NCBI GenBank assembly: GCA_965205255.1 | Contig: OZ242051.1 | Span: 2,480,001 to 2,544,000, forward strand | From: G965205255 sp965205255 | Lineage (GTDB): Bacteria; Pseudomonadota; Gammaproteobacteria; Pseudomonadales; Endozoicomonadaceae | Reading direction: 5' to 3' | Length of the DNA: 64,000 nt | In this document: one piece after another, positions 1 through 8,800 of the stretch | Layout: every line of letters starts with the position of its first letter | How positions within the stretch are numbered: the first letter of the stretch is position 1 | Notes under the pieces: model-generated | The model's input: only the letters and a program-made list of their open reading frames with translations | Database searches by the model: none | Told to the model about the DNA's origin: nothing | Position numbers and translations under genes: made by a program

Positions 1-109
1 ATTGTATACTTCATAAGTCGTATTAATAATGAGTGAATTATCTAGAAGATAAGTCTTATTTTGCAACAGAACCAGCTGTTCAGCTTGTGATCGAGTTTGC
101 AATAGAACC
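1..109 (-). mobile_element. IS6-family end with doubled terminal repeat
   Basis: The terminal repeat TTTGCAACAGAACC lies at 60-73 and a near copy, TTTGCAATAGAACC, at 96-109, with 22 bases between. The same arrangement recurs at 25789-25838, and the single repeat recurs inverted at 39487-39500 beside a recognisable IS6-type transposase. By that comparison this is the promoter-side end of an element whose transposase lies outside the window to the left, on the minus strand. Bases 110-321 hold no gene that I recognise. Confidence 0.7.
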
Positions 110-321
110 GTTGTTTCCCTTACCTTCAACCTTGGCGCTGGTGCGCTGCAACGATCAACCCTCCGTCGTAAGATTAATCGTCAACAACACGACCAAGTTC
201 CCGCCCAGCTTATGCGCTGGGTGTGGGCAGGTGGACGAAGGTTGAAGGGGCTGATTAGGAGGCAGAGGGCAGAGGTAGAGATGTATCAATCTTCAAGGCA
301 GCCACAAACATCATAATTAAG

Positions 322-1110
322 TTGAAAAAGCTCAGTAGCTTATTAGACAATATCTACCTTTTATCGAAAACCAAACGGGTAGAACCTTTGTCTAAGCCTG
401 CAATCATAGTACAACCAGAAAGTTGCATCCATTCGCTTTTGCAGTGTGGGCAGTTAACACTGGACCGCATTAAGTTCATTGTCGAGCAGTGTGACGATGT
501 GCTTTTTCAGAAATTTGATCTTGAGTGTCCCCCTCAAATCAAACGTGCGGTAAAAAAAAGAAAGGCAGAGTTCTTTTATGGGCGGTTAGCCGCACGTTAT
601 GCAACAAAAAGGTTTGGGTTTACAGGTAACATTCCCATCAATGCTGATCGTTCTCCCCAGTGGCCTGATGGCTTGCATGATTCGATCAGTCATTGCGAAG
701 GAGAAGCGGTAGCGGTTGCATTGCCCAAAACAGACTGCTCTGGTGTGGGTGTAGATATTGAACGAGTTGCGACAGGTGATGCATTATCTGCCCTAAAGCA
801 CATGGTAGTAAATGCAGAGGAGTTACTACGATTACAGCGATATCAAGATGTCCATTCTGAAGCTACTCTTCTAACGCTGGTCTTTTCAGCAAAGGAAAGC
901 TTTTATAAAGCGGCTTACCTGCATGTGCAGCGGGTTTTTGGGTTTGAAGCTTTGCAATTTGAGTCGCTGGACATACATGAAAGTAGAGTGACTTTTACTG
1001 TGATAGAAGACTTAAGTCTACAACTTAAATCAGGACTGCAAATGGTGGTTGATTTTCGTTTGTATGGAGAGAAACTGATACTGAGTTGTTTGAGGTTAGT
1101 TGTTATGTAA
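322..1110 (+). CDS. EntD/Sfp-type 4'-phosphopantetheinyl transferase
   Basis: This enzyme transfers the phosphopantetheine arm of CoA to the serine of carrier domains, which the NRPS-PKS gene 5 kb downstream needs. The 262-residue protein carries the family motifs in order: a basic KRKAEFFYGRLAARYA segment (about 79-94), SISHC (121-125), the metal-binding GVGVDIE (141-147, with D145 and E147) and FSAKESFYK (188-196, with E192 and K196). The order and spacing fit EntD rather than AcpS. The start is uncertain: no ATG precedes the conserved part, so a TTG at 322 with a weak ribosome site is used. It converges on the next gene with 13 bases between. Its role in activating the NRPS is an inference from proximity. 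Confidence 0.87.
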   Translation: MKKLSSLLDNIYLLSKTKRVEPLSKPAIIVQPESCIHSLLQCGQLTLDRIKFIVEQCDDVLFQKFDLECPPQIKRAVKKRKAEFFYGRLAARYATKRFGFTGNIPINADRSPQWPDGLHDSISHCEGEAVAVALPKTDCSGVGVDIERVATGDALSALKHMVVNAEELLRLQRYQDVHSEATLLTLVFSAKESFYKAAYLHVQRVFGFEALQFESLDIHESRVTFTVIEDLSLQLKSGLQMVVDFRLYGEKLILSCLRLVVM

Positions 1111-1123
1111 ACCCTTACAACAG

Positions 1124-1720
1124 TTATGAGACAATTCTAAGTTTAGGTGGTTTTTTTAGTAATTGTTGTAGCCTTTGCTGTTCAGATGCCTCACTCTTGA
1201 TTTTTGTTTCTTCCATCGCTATACCAGCTAAAAGACCTATGTAGCAGGCCTGAGGAGAGGAAAATTTTGATATTATATGCGCATGACTTGCAATCGCTAT
1301 AGGGTGCTCTACAAATTCTTTACCAGTGTGCTTGTCTAAGTATCTGATTTTTCCAGACCGTTTTTCAGAAGTGATAATGTATGTTCCTGTTTCCAAGGTA
1401 TTAACAGAGATAGCCATAACTTTTTTAAGAGCATGTTTGCCGAGAGTGGAGTTTGTTAGTGCTTTACCATAAAATGCACCTAGCCAACCTGCCTGGTTTG
1501 GCGAAAGGTTTTTGATCACTGCTTGATTGGCGATAGCCTCTGAAATAGTGAGGGTAATAACATTATGAATGCTAGCAGTTGGGCAGTGTATGGTAACTGT
1601 TTGTTTTTTTATATTGACTTCAACGATATAGAAAAGGCTAGGACCTTTTGTTGTAATAAATCTTATGTAGTGTGCTACAAACAAAGTAAATTTTTTGAGT
1701 ATTTTAGATGTCAAACGCAT
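1124..1720 (-). CDS. Hypothetical protein, 198 residues
   Basis: I do not recognise this family. The protein is basic at the N-terminus (MRLTSKILKKFTLFVAHYIRF), has a moderately hydrophobic middle with alternating small residues, and ends in a charged, glutamine-rich tail (about 175-198) that could be helical. There is no convincing signal peptide or membrane helix and no catalytic motif that I can name. It converges with the phosphopantetheinyl transferase gene. The 143 bases between its start and the ISAs1 end at 1864 hold nothing recognisable. An uninterrupted ORF among decayed elements suggests it is real, but it could be a fragment. Confidence 0.5.
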   Translation of the reverse strand: MRLTSKILKKFTLFVAHYIRFITTKGPSLFYIVEVNIKKQTVTIHCPTASIHNVITLTISEAIANQAVIKNLSPNQAGWLGAFYGKALTNSTLGKHALKKVMAISVNTLETGTYIITSEKRSGKIRYLDKHTGKEFVEHPIAIASHAHIISKFSSPQACYIGLLAGIAMEETKIKSEASEQQRLQQLLKKPPKLRIVS

Positions 1721-1863
1721 GAAGAAGTATCTTAATACTTGAACTCACAAATAGAAGTTTTGGCTCTTATCTAGAAAGACATTCAGTGTGTTCATGTTAT
1801 TCATTACAATGTCGGCGATGCTAGCAGATTAGCATTATTATGTCAATCTTATGCAGGCAGTAT

Positions 1864-3099
1864 CAGGGCTGTCCAATCAGGAATTTAGTCGTGAAGACGA
1901 TCTCATGCTAACATCCGGACAAAATTAAGCAAGGAACGCTGTATGGAAACGTTATCTGAGACTGCTGCATTTACAGAGCATTTTTCTAACCTTAAAGATC
2001 CTAGAAATCAAGATCAAATCAATTACCCACTCTCAGAAATATTATTGGTTGTACTGTGCGGAACGATCTGTGGTGCTGAGAGTTGGCGAGATTATGTCAA
2101 TTTTGGCAACGCTAAACTGTCGTATCTCAAAAAGTTCTCAGCTTTTATGAATGGTATTCCTTCAAAAAATACCTTTTCCCGTGTTCTTGCCGCACTGGAT
2201 CCAACGTCTTTTAAGACCTGCTTTATTCATTGGATGCAGTCATTACAAAGCCAGTTGTCAGGCGTTATAGCTATTGATGGTAAAACACTGAAAGGCAGCT
2301 TTGACAAAGCTAATGACCAGTCGGCTATCCATATGGTCAGCGCCTTTGCCAGTGAAGAGGGTCTGGTACTCGGCCAGCAAAAAGTTGATCAGAAATCCAA
2401 TGAGATTACAGCCATTCCAAGACTACTGAAGCTCTTAGAAATTAAAAGGTGTATCATCAGCATCGATGCGATGGGCTGCCAGACGAAAATTGCCAGGCAA
2501 ATCAGGCAGCAGAAAGCCAATTATGTGCTGGCGTTAAAGGGAAATCAAGGACTGCTCCATGAAGATGTCAGTCTGTTTTTGTCTGATGCCGTTGATCATG
2601 AAAAGCAAGCGAATATTACGGATTATCATCAAAGTTTCAATAAAGCACACGGGCGTATTAAAACACGGAAGTGTTATGTAAGTGATCAGCTGCAATGGCT
2701 TGAGAATAAAGAAAAATAGTCCGATTTAAAAACAATCGTGATGATAGAGTCCACGCGGGAGACAGCAACGAAAGTCAGTACAGAGCGCAGATATTATATT
2801 ACCTCAATGGTTCCAAAAGCTGAACGCATTAGTGGCGCTATCAGAAGTCACTGGTCGATAGAAAACCAGTTACACTGGGTAATGGATGTTACTGTGGGCG
2901 AAGACAACTCAAGGGTCAGAAAGGATAATGCACCTGAAAACATGAGTATGATTAAGCATATTACGCTCAATATGATCCGTCAGGCTAAAGCAAAGAAGTA
3001 CAAACAGTCTAGCCTTAAAGGGCTTAGAAAAACCGCAGGCTGAGATAACACTGCTCTGGACTTTATTATGCGTCAGAATTTTTAGATGGGACAGCCCTA
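1864..3099 (+). mobile_element. ISAs1-family insertion sequence, inactivated
   Basis: The ends match as inverted repeats: CAGGGCTGTCC at 1864-1874 and, reading inward from 3099 on the other strand, TAGGGCTGTCC. Outside the ends are near-identical 11-base direct repeats, GCAGGCAGTAT (1853-1863) and GCAAGCAGTAT (3100-3110). They differ at one base and fit the long target duplications of this family. The element is about 1.24 kb and carries one transposase gene with two internal stops. Confidence 0.85.
1943..3085 (+). pseudogene. ISAs1-family transposase, two in-frame stops
   Basis: The reading frame is that of an ISAs1-family DDE transposase. It has an N-terminal dimer-like domain (residues 1-95, with FSNLKDPRNQ near the start) and a catalytic part with AIDGKTLKGSF (about 113-123) and SIDAMGCQTK (about 173-182). 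The end contains HWSIENQLHWVMDVTVGED. The frame is interrupted by TAG at 2717-2719 and TGA at 3041-3043, and it continues without a shift to the natural stop at 3083-3085. At both interruptions a tryptophan (TGG) would fit the surrounding sequence. Full length would be 380 residues, normal for the family. Confidence 0.85.
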
Positions 3100-3185
3100 G
3101 CAAGCAGTATATAGGTCATCGACTAAACAGAAAATCTGCGTTATAAAGTCTTCCACGAGTGTGCGTCATTAGTAGTGGTCTTTAG

Positions 3186-4017
3186 AGGCTGTTGAAAAAA
3201 TAATTTCAGCCTCGCCAGCATGATTCTGGTAATGTTTCATAGTCTTTTGACAGCCGCCGGGAATGATTAAACCACCCGAAGGTGTGCTCAACAATCCACC
3301 GCTTAGGCAGCATTTTGAACCCCTTGTCTTTCCGCCTGATAATCTCCAGTACCCTACGTGGATGGTAGCGATAAAACCAGTCACCCCAAAAACCCTGATA
3401 GCCATTATCTGCCCAGATTTTGCGCACGGAAGGAATCCATTTCTTCACAATATCCAGCAACGTGAAGCCCATAAATCCATCATGCAAATTGGCGCTATGC
3501 ACGACAACGACTAAGAGTAGGCTCAGTGTATCCACAATGATATGACGTTTACGATCTTTGATCAGTTTTCCACCATCAAAACCCCGCCCCCCCCTTTTGT
3601 ACTGTCTTCACTGACTGAGAGTCAATAATGGCAGCACTTGGGTCGGCGGTTTTACCTATACTTTCTCTGACTGCAACGCGCAGTGTTTCATGAATCTCAA
3701 ACCATAACCCACTATGCTTCCAAGCCTTAAAATAGTAGTAAGCCAGATCCCAGGGTGGAAATTCTTTGGGTAACATCCTCCACGGACAGCCTGTTTTCAC
3801 CAGGTAGGAGATGGCATTAATGATGGTTCTGTAACTCCACTTGCGCGGCCTGCCTCTACTGTTGGGTTTACGCTTTGGAAGTAATAGTTCAATCAGTTTC
3901 CACTGATCATCAGTCAAGTCAGTTGGATACATGGTGTCTATATTGGTCTTATGACTACAAACTCACGACAGTATGCAAATACAGCCATCAACTCAACTAT
4001 TTTTTCAAAATTAGCCT
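3186..4017 (-). mobile_element. IS5-family insertion sequence
   Basis: An 832-base element carries a frameshifted IS5-type transposase on the minus strand. Imperfect inverted repeats mark the ends: AGGCTGTTGAAAAAATA from 3186 and, on the other strand, AGGCTAATTTTGAAAAAATAG from 4017. I could not identify a target duplication with confidence. The element lies between the ISAs1 copy and the yhhQ-like gene. Confidence 0.75.
3206..3932 (-). pseudogene. IS5-family transposase, frameshift at a G8 run
   Basis: The first frame (3932 down to 3576) begins MYPTDLTDDQWKLIELLLP and includes AAIIDSQSVKT with the first catalytic aspartate. It stops after KGGAGF. The second frame (to 3206) continues with FDGGKLIKDRKRHIIVDT, then WADNGYQG with the second aspartate, and KRWIVEHTFGWFNHSRRL with the glutamate. 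The break lies in a run of eight Gs on the coding strand (3587-3594). Seven Gs would restore KGGRGFDGG, which is the family sequence. It may be a decayed gene or may be expressed by slippage on the G run. Confidence 0.8.
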
Positions 4018-4120
4018 GTTGCACTTGTTAGTTTAATCCGGTATCGTTCAGCGCTTTATTTCTTGTCAAATGAATGATAGCTTTGTTTAAATTTTGTGTT
4101 TGGAAGGCGTTGAATTTTCT

Positions 4121-4810
4121 ATGAATAAGCCCTATAAAAAGGCGGAAGTATTACTGTTAATGGTTTTTATTAGCTTTTATGTAACTGCTGACTTGGCTTC
4201 TAATGTCGTACTGTATAAGCAAGTGCAGGTAGGTCCTGCCCTCTTTCCAGGGGGAGTATTTGTTGTACCCTTTATATATTGCCTGTCAGATGTCATCACT
4301 GAAATATTTGGTTACAGAATAGCGTGTTATATTATTTGGTTAGGTATTACTTGTGACTTTCTTTTTGTTATGTTTGTTGAAGGTATAATCAATCTACCAT
4401 CTCCATCTTCATGGCATATGCAAGGGGCTTTTGATGCTGTTTTGGGATCTATGTTGAGAGCGAATTTGGCTAGTATTGCTGGGATAATAACTGGACGGTT
4501 TGTTAACGTATATTGCCTGTCAAAATGGAAAGTATTTTTTTTAGCGCGTTGTTTTTTCTTGAGGAGTCTTGGTTCATCTGCGATTGGAGAACTTGTGGTT
4601 ATTATGATTGCATTGCCAATACTATTTTTAGGCGTTATACCTTTAAGTGATATTTTGAAAATGGGTATTTCTGAGTATGTGTTACGTATTCTCTATGCTT
4701 TTATTATTTCTGTGCCAGCCTCGTATATTGTTTACTTAATCAAGACAAAGCTGGGGGTTGATCAAATTGATCGAAGTATTAACTACAACCCGTTCAGGTT
4801 GTTTTCATAG
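4121..4810 (+). CDS. yhhQ: Queuosine precursor transporter, YhhQ/VUT family
   Basis: This is an integral inner-membrane protein of about six helices, in the family that imports queuosine precursors such as preQ0 or preQ1. Family signs are the conserved ADLASNVVLYKQV segment, GVFVVPFIYCLSDVITEIFGYRIA, and a late helix with VLRILYAFIISVPASYIVYLI. The 229-residue length fits. ATG at 4121 is chosen because it follows GGAAGG at 4102; an upstream TTG at 4094 is less likely. It precedes an alpha/beta hydrolase gene by 16 bases, so the two are probably cotranscribed. A truncated second copy lies beside queC near 34.5 kb. Why it sits in an NRPS island is unknown. Confidence 0.82.
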   Translation: MNKPYKKAEVLLLMVFISFYVTADLASNVVLYKQVQVGPALFPGGVFVVPFIYCLSDVITEIFGYRIACYIIWLGITCDFLFVMFVEGIINLPSPSSWHMQGAFDAVLGSMLRANLASIAGIITGRFVNVYCLSKWKVFFLARCFFLRSLGSSAIGELVVIMIALPILFLGVIPLSDILKMGISEYVLRILYAFIISVPASYIVYLIKTKLGVDQIDRSINYNPFRLFS

Positions 4811-4826
4811 GAGTAAGAGAAGTCGG

Positions 4827-5774
4827 ATGTTGAAAACAGATAGAGAGGTTTGGAAGCAGCTTTCTGTAGATAAAGTAACTACTGACGGTTATGTGGATGT
4901 TCCGAGTTATGTGAATGGTATAGAATCCATAAAGCTGTACTATAAAGAGTTTGGGGATGTGCAGTCACAGAATTCGCCTTTGATTTTCTTGCATGGTGGG
5001 CCTGGTGTGGTTGACCATCAAATCTATACGCCATTCTGGTCACAACTTGCAGAGACTATACGAGTTATTTTTTTCGATATGCGTGGCCATGGTAATAGTG
5101 GCGGTCATGGTAAAGAGTATGAGAAGACTTGGACGTTTGGGCATTGGGGGAAAGACGTTTACGAGTTCTGCAAGGCAAGAAATATTAATAAACCTATCGT
5201 AGTAGGCTTTTCGTTTGGTGGTTGGGTTGCAATGGATTACGTTATACAGTTTCCTAAGCATCCGGGTAAGTTAGTGCTTTGCAATACGGAAGCAAAAGTG
5301 CTTGTAGAAGAAAGAGCTAAAGCTTATGAAATGCGTGCGCTTGAGCGAGGTTATGATGCGGAGAAAGCTAAGGCAGTTGGTCAAGTAGTAAGGGACTTGC
5401 GAGATAAGCGCAGTGATTCAGAAACATCAAAGCGTTATATTGAAGAGTGTATGCCTCTGTTCTCTAATAACCCATATACAGAAGAAGAGCTTTCTTGGTG
5501 TTCCAAGCCTAATCAAGCAGTTTGGGAAAGTTTTGATAAAAACTTATACTATACACTTGATTATAGAGGTAAGCTTGGAGGGACTGTCACTTGCCCAACG
5601 TTATGCATTGGGGGCAGTAAAGACCCTGAACATCCTCCAGCTGGAATTTCCGCTGTTGCGGATGAATTATCATATTGTGCAGAATTAAGCATTTTAGAAA
5701 ATGCTGGTGATCCAGTATGGCGGGATGCTAAAGACCAAGTGCTATCAGTGCTAAAAACATTTATTAGACGGTAG
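4827..5774 (+). CDS. Alpha/beta hydrolase, proline iminopeptidase-like
   Basis: This 315-residue protein has the alpha/beta-hydrolase layout. The oxyanion-hole motif is HGGPG (56-60), DMRGHGNSGG follows (84-93), and the nucleophile elbow is GFSFGG with S129. A late GGSKDPEHP segment supplies the candidate acidic residue. HGGPG is typical of proline iminopeptidases and related amidases. The usual catalytic histidine in the final NAGH motif is replaced: the sequence reads NAGDPVW, with D295 (GAT, 5709-5711). The protein may therefore be impaired or use another base. ATG at 4827 follows GGAG at 4810-4813. It lies directly upstream of the NRPS gene, where it could act as a tailoring or release enzyme, but that is a guess from position. 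Confidence 0.8.
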   Translation: MLKTDREVWKQLSVDKVTTDGYVDVPSYVNGIESIKLYYKEFGDVQSQNSPLIFLHGGPGVVDHQIYTPFWSQLAETIRVIFFDMRGHGNSGGHGKEYEKTWTFGHWGKDVYEFCKARNINKPIVVGFSFGGWVAMDYVIQFPKHPGKLVLCNTEAKVLVEERAKAYEMRALERGYDAEKAKAVGQVVRDLRDKRSDSETSKRYIEECMPLFSNNPYTEEELSWCSKPNQAVWESFDKNLYYTLDYRGKLGGTVTCPTLCIGGSKDPEHPPAGISAVADELSYCAELSILENAGDPVWRDAKDQVLSVLKTFIRR

Positions 5775-5793
5775 GTTTTATCATACTACGTCT

Positions 5794-5840
5794 ACTTTGC
5801 TATGCGCTAATTTGCTGATTCCTTTATCGTGTAGCAAAGT
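5794..5840. promoter_or_regulatory. Inverted repeat upstream of the NRPS-PKS gene
   Basis: ACTTTGCTA (5794-5802) and its exact complement TAGCAAAGT (5832-5840) are 29 bases apart in the gap between the hydrolase stop and the NRPS start. No T-run follows, so this is not a typical terminator. It might be a binding site or a leader hairpin. Significance is uncertain. Confidence 0.3.
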
Positions 5841-5883
5841 CCCACTTTAAAATATATTACTTAGTGAATTTTTTTTCTATGCC

Positions 5884-8800
5884 ATGCGTAACTTTAAAAG
5901 TGTTGCTGATTTGTTTGATGATAGTGTTAAATCATCCAGACCTTGTGTTGTTTTTGTTAACCCTGAAGAGGGCGCCAGTTTTAAATACTCAGAGTTGCAG
6001 CAAAGAGTTCAAAGCGTTTGTCATAAGCTGGTGCGTTATGAGTCGTTAGGTAAATACTGTGGAGTTTTATTATCTAGCGCAATGGATCGCGCTACAGCAA
6101 TGCTTAGTATTTTAAAATGCGGATTGGTTTACGTACCAATTAGTGAGCAAACACCAAAAAGTAGATTTGAAACAATAGCTAAAAATACTGATTTACGATT
6201 CATAATATCATCAAGAAAAAACAGTTATTTATTGAAAAATTATAATTTAGGGGAAATAGAAGTAATTTTCCTTGAGGATGTTGAGCTGTGTGATGAGGAA
6301 CCCATAACTCCTGCTATTAAAGGGGGGGATAGTGCGTATTTAATGTATACATCGGGTTCAACTGGTAATCCAAAGGGGGTTTTAATCAGACATGATAGTT
6401 TATCAAATCATACGCTATGGATGAAAGATGCTTATCCTTTGAAGGATATAGATAAATTTCTTCCGCTAGCTCCAATTAGTTTTGATCCATCCATTTATGA
6501 GTTATTGCACCCGTTAGTATCAGGTGCACAATTATATATTGCACCTGATCATGTTGTCAGAGATATGAGAAAACTGATAGCACTAATTTTTAATAATAAA
6601 ATAACAGTTATAAATTTTGTTCCAACGTTATTTAGAATATTTTTAGAGGTAATTGAAGCCGAAGAAAAATATTTTATGCTTAATTCACTGAGATTGATTT
6701 TTATAGGTGGTGAGCCCCTTTCTACTATGCTTGTATCTAAAGCCAGATCAATTTTAAGCGCAGTAAAACTAGTTAATCTATATGGGCCTACAGAAGCTTG
6801 TATTGATGCCATGCATTATCAGATTTCTCCAGAGATTCTTAATGAAAAAGAGAAAACAATACGGCTAGGATCTTCAGTGGATCATATGCGTTATTATGTC
6901 TTAGATAATAATCTTAAGCGAGTTTCTGTTAACGAATCTGGAGAGTTATATTTGAGTGGTATTGGGTTGTCTTCAGGTTATCTTAATAATTCAAAGTTGA
7001 CTGAAGAATTATTCATAAATAACCCATTTTATGATGAGGAATGTGATGAACCCTATTATAAAAAAATGTATAAGACTGGAGATTGCGTAAGAATTTCTGA
7101 AGATGGTGGAGTATATTTTGTTGGTAGAATCGATAGCCAGTTAAAGATAAGTGGCGTGCGTGTTGATCCGTTAGAAATAGAAGATAAAATAGATCAATTA
7201 CCATTTGTTAATGCATCTTGTGTCTTACCTAATCCAAATGCTGCCAATCATCTTGTATCTTTTGTGGAGTGTAATACAAATATTTCTGAGGAAGAGGTTA
7301 ATGATCATGTTTTTGGAGTGCTATCTCAAGAATTCCCTAGCTATATGATTCCTAAAAATTTATGGATAATAAAGAAACTTCCGTTACTATCAAATGGAAA
7401 AGTCAATAGAAACTTGTTGAAAGAAAAAGTTAGTCTTACCAATTATGACAATACAGAAATTGACATTACCGATTCTAATGAGGAGGTAATAAAGAAAGGT
7501 TTGTCGTGTTTGTTGAAATTGCCTGTCTCATCGGTGGATATGAATAACAGCTTTATAGAGGCGGGAGGGGATTCTATTAAATCATTAGAGTTAGCAGTAT
7601 GGCTGTTAAAAAAAGGGTATTCTATTGACCCCTCTTCTATTTTTTTAGTAAAAAGTCTATCTGAATTAAAAATAGAAAAAAATAGTAATTCAGATGCTTA
7701 TGTTGATAATAAATTATTTTATAAATATTTCAATCATTCAGATAGCTTGATGGGTATTTTATCTACATCAGGAATAACCAAGAGTAGTAATGTTTACTAT
7801 TCGTGCAGATTGATTTCTATAAATTGTGAGATAAATATTAATAGGCTAAAAAAAGCAATAGATGAAGTTCATGCAAAGACTGTGACTTTGCAGCAAGGAT
7901 ATAAAGTTAATGAATATGGAGAAGTTAGTTTTTGCTTGTCTGGTACTCTTCCCGAGTTGCAATATTTTGATTTTTCCTATTTACAAAGAAAAGAGTTTAA
8001 CTTTGAAATAAAAAAAGTACAGCGGTCAGACTTGCAAAGAGGATTTATATTGTCTAATAGTGCACCATATCGTTTTATTTTATTAAAGCAAAGTGATGAC
8101 TTTTTTGTTGTTTTGTTTAGTTTTCATCACGTACTTTTTGATGGATGGAGTTCTGCAATATATTTAAATAAGCTATTCCATTCATATTTTAGACCTGAAG
8201 ATAGCTTGTTGGAGGATAATGAATATCTTTTCTATCTAAAGAGTTTATATAATGAAAAAAATGTAAATAGAAGAAATATAGATCAGTATTTTGATAATAG
8301 AGTGTCTGTTGACAGATTGTCACTATCTGTTGCTATGCTGATGAAGGAGTCATTAGGTAGACTGTCGTTTGGTTTTGATGAGGTCACCTTGAGTGCTAAT
8401 GTTTTGGCAGCCTTAGGGGTAGCTTTATGTGCTCGATTTGGAGTGAGTGAAATAACATGTGGTATAGCTATATCAGATAGAAAAACAAAAAATTCATGGG
8501 GTGCAATTGGTTTGTTCATCAGGACAATACCAATTAAGTTTGACTGTAAGAAGAATAAGGAATTCTCTCAGCTAGCTGAAGATGTTATGAATCAAGTTAC
8601 ATATGCTTTATCACATCAAAATGAAGTAGAGACTAAATATGAAGTTCTGATTTCTTGTGATTTATCAGATTTGGCAAAGCCTTATCTATTTTCTATAGAT
8701 AAATCTAAAGTACAAGAGATTTCAAGGTTCTCATCAACACCATTTCCAATAACAATTGAATTATATGTTAGAGAAGAAGACTTGGTTTGTGATTTTACTT

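Noticed and set aside
33..245. A 70-codon frame after the IS6 end
   Set aside because: It begins inside the IS6 terminal sequence and shows no family features. I treat it as chance.
1943..3085. Reassignment of TGA to tryptophan, suggested by the stops in the ISAs1 gene
   Set aside because: One of the two stops is TAG, and many intact genes in the window end in TGA and use TGG for tryptophan. Ordinary decay explains it.
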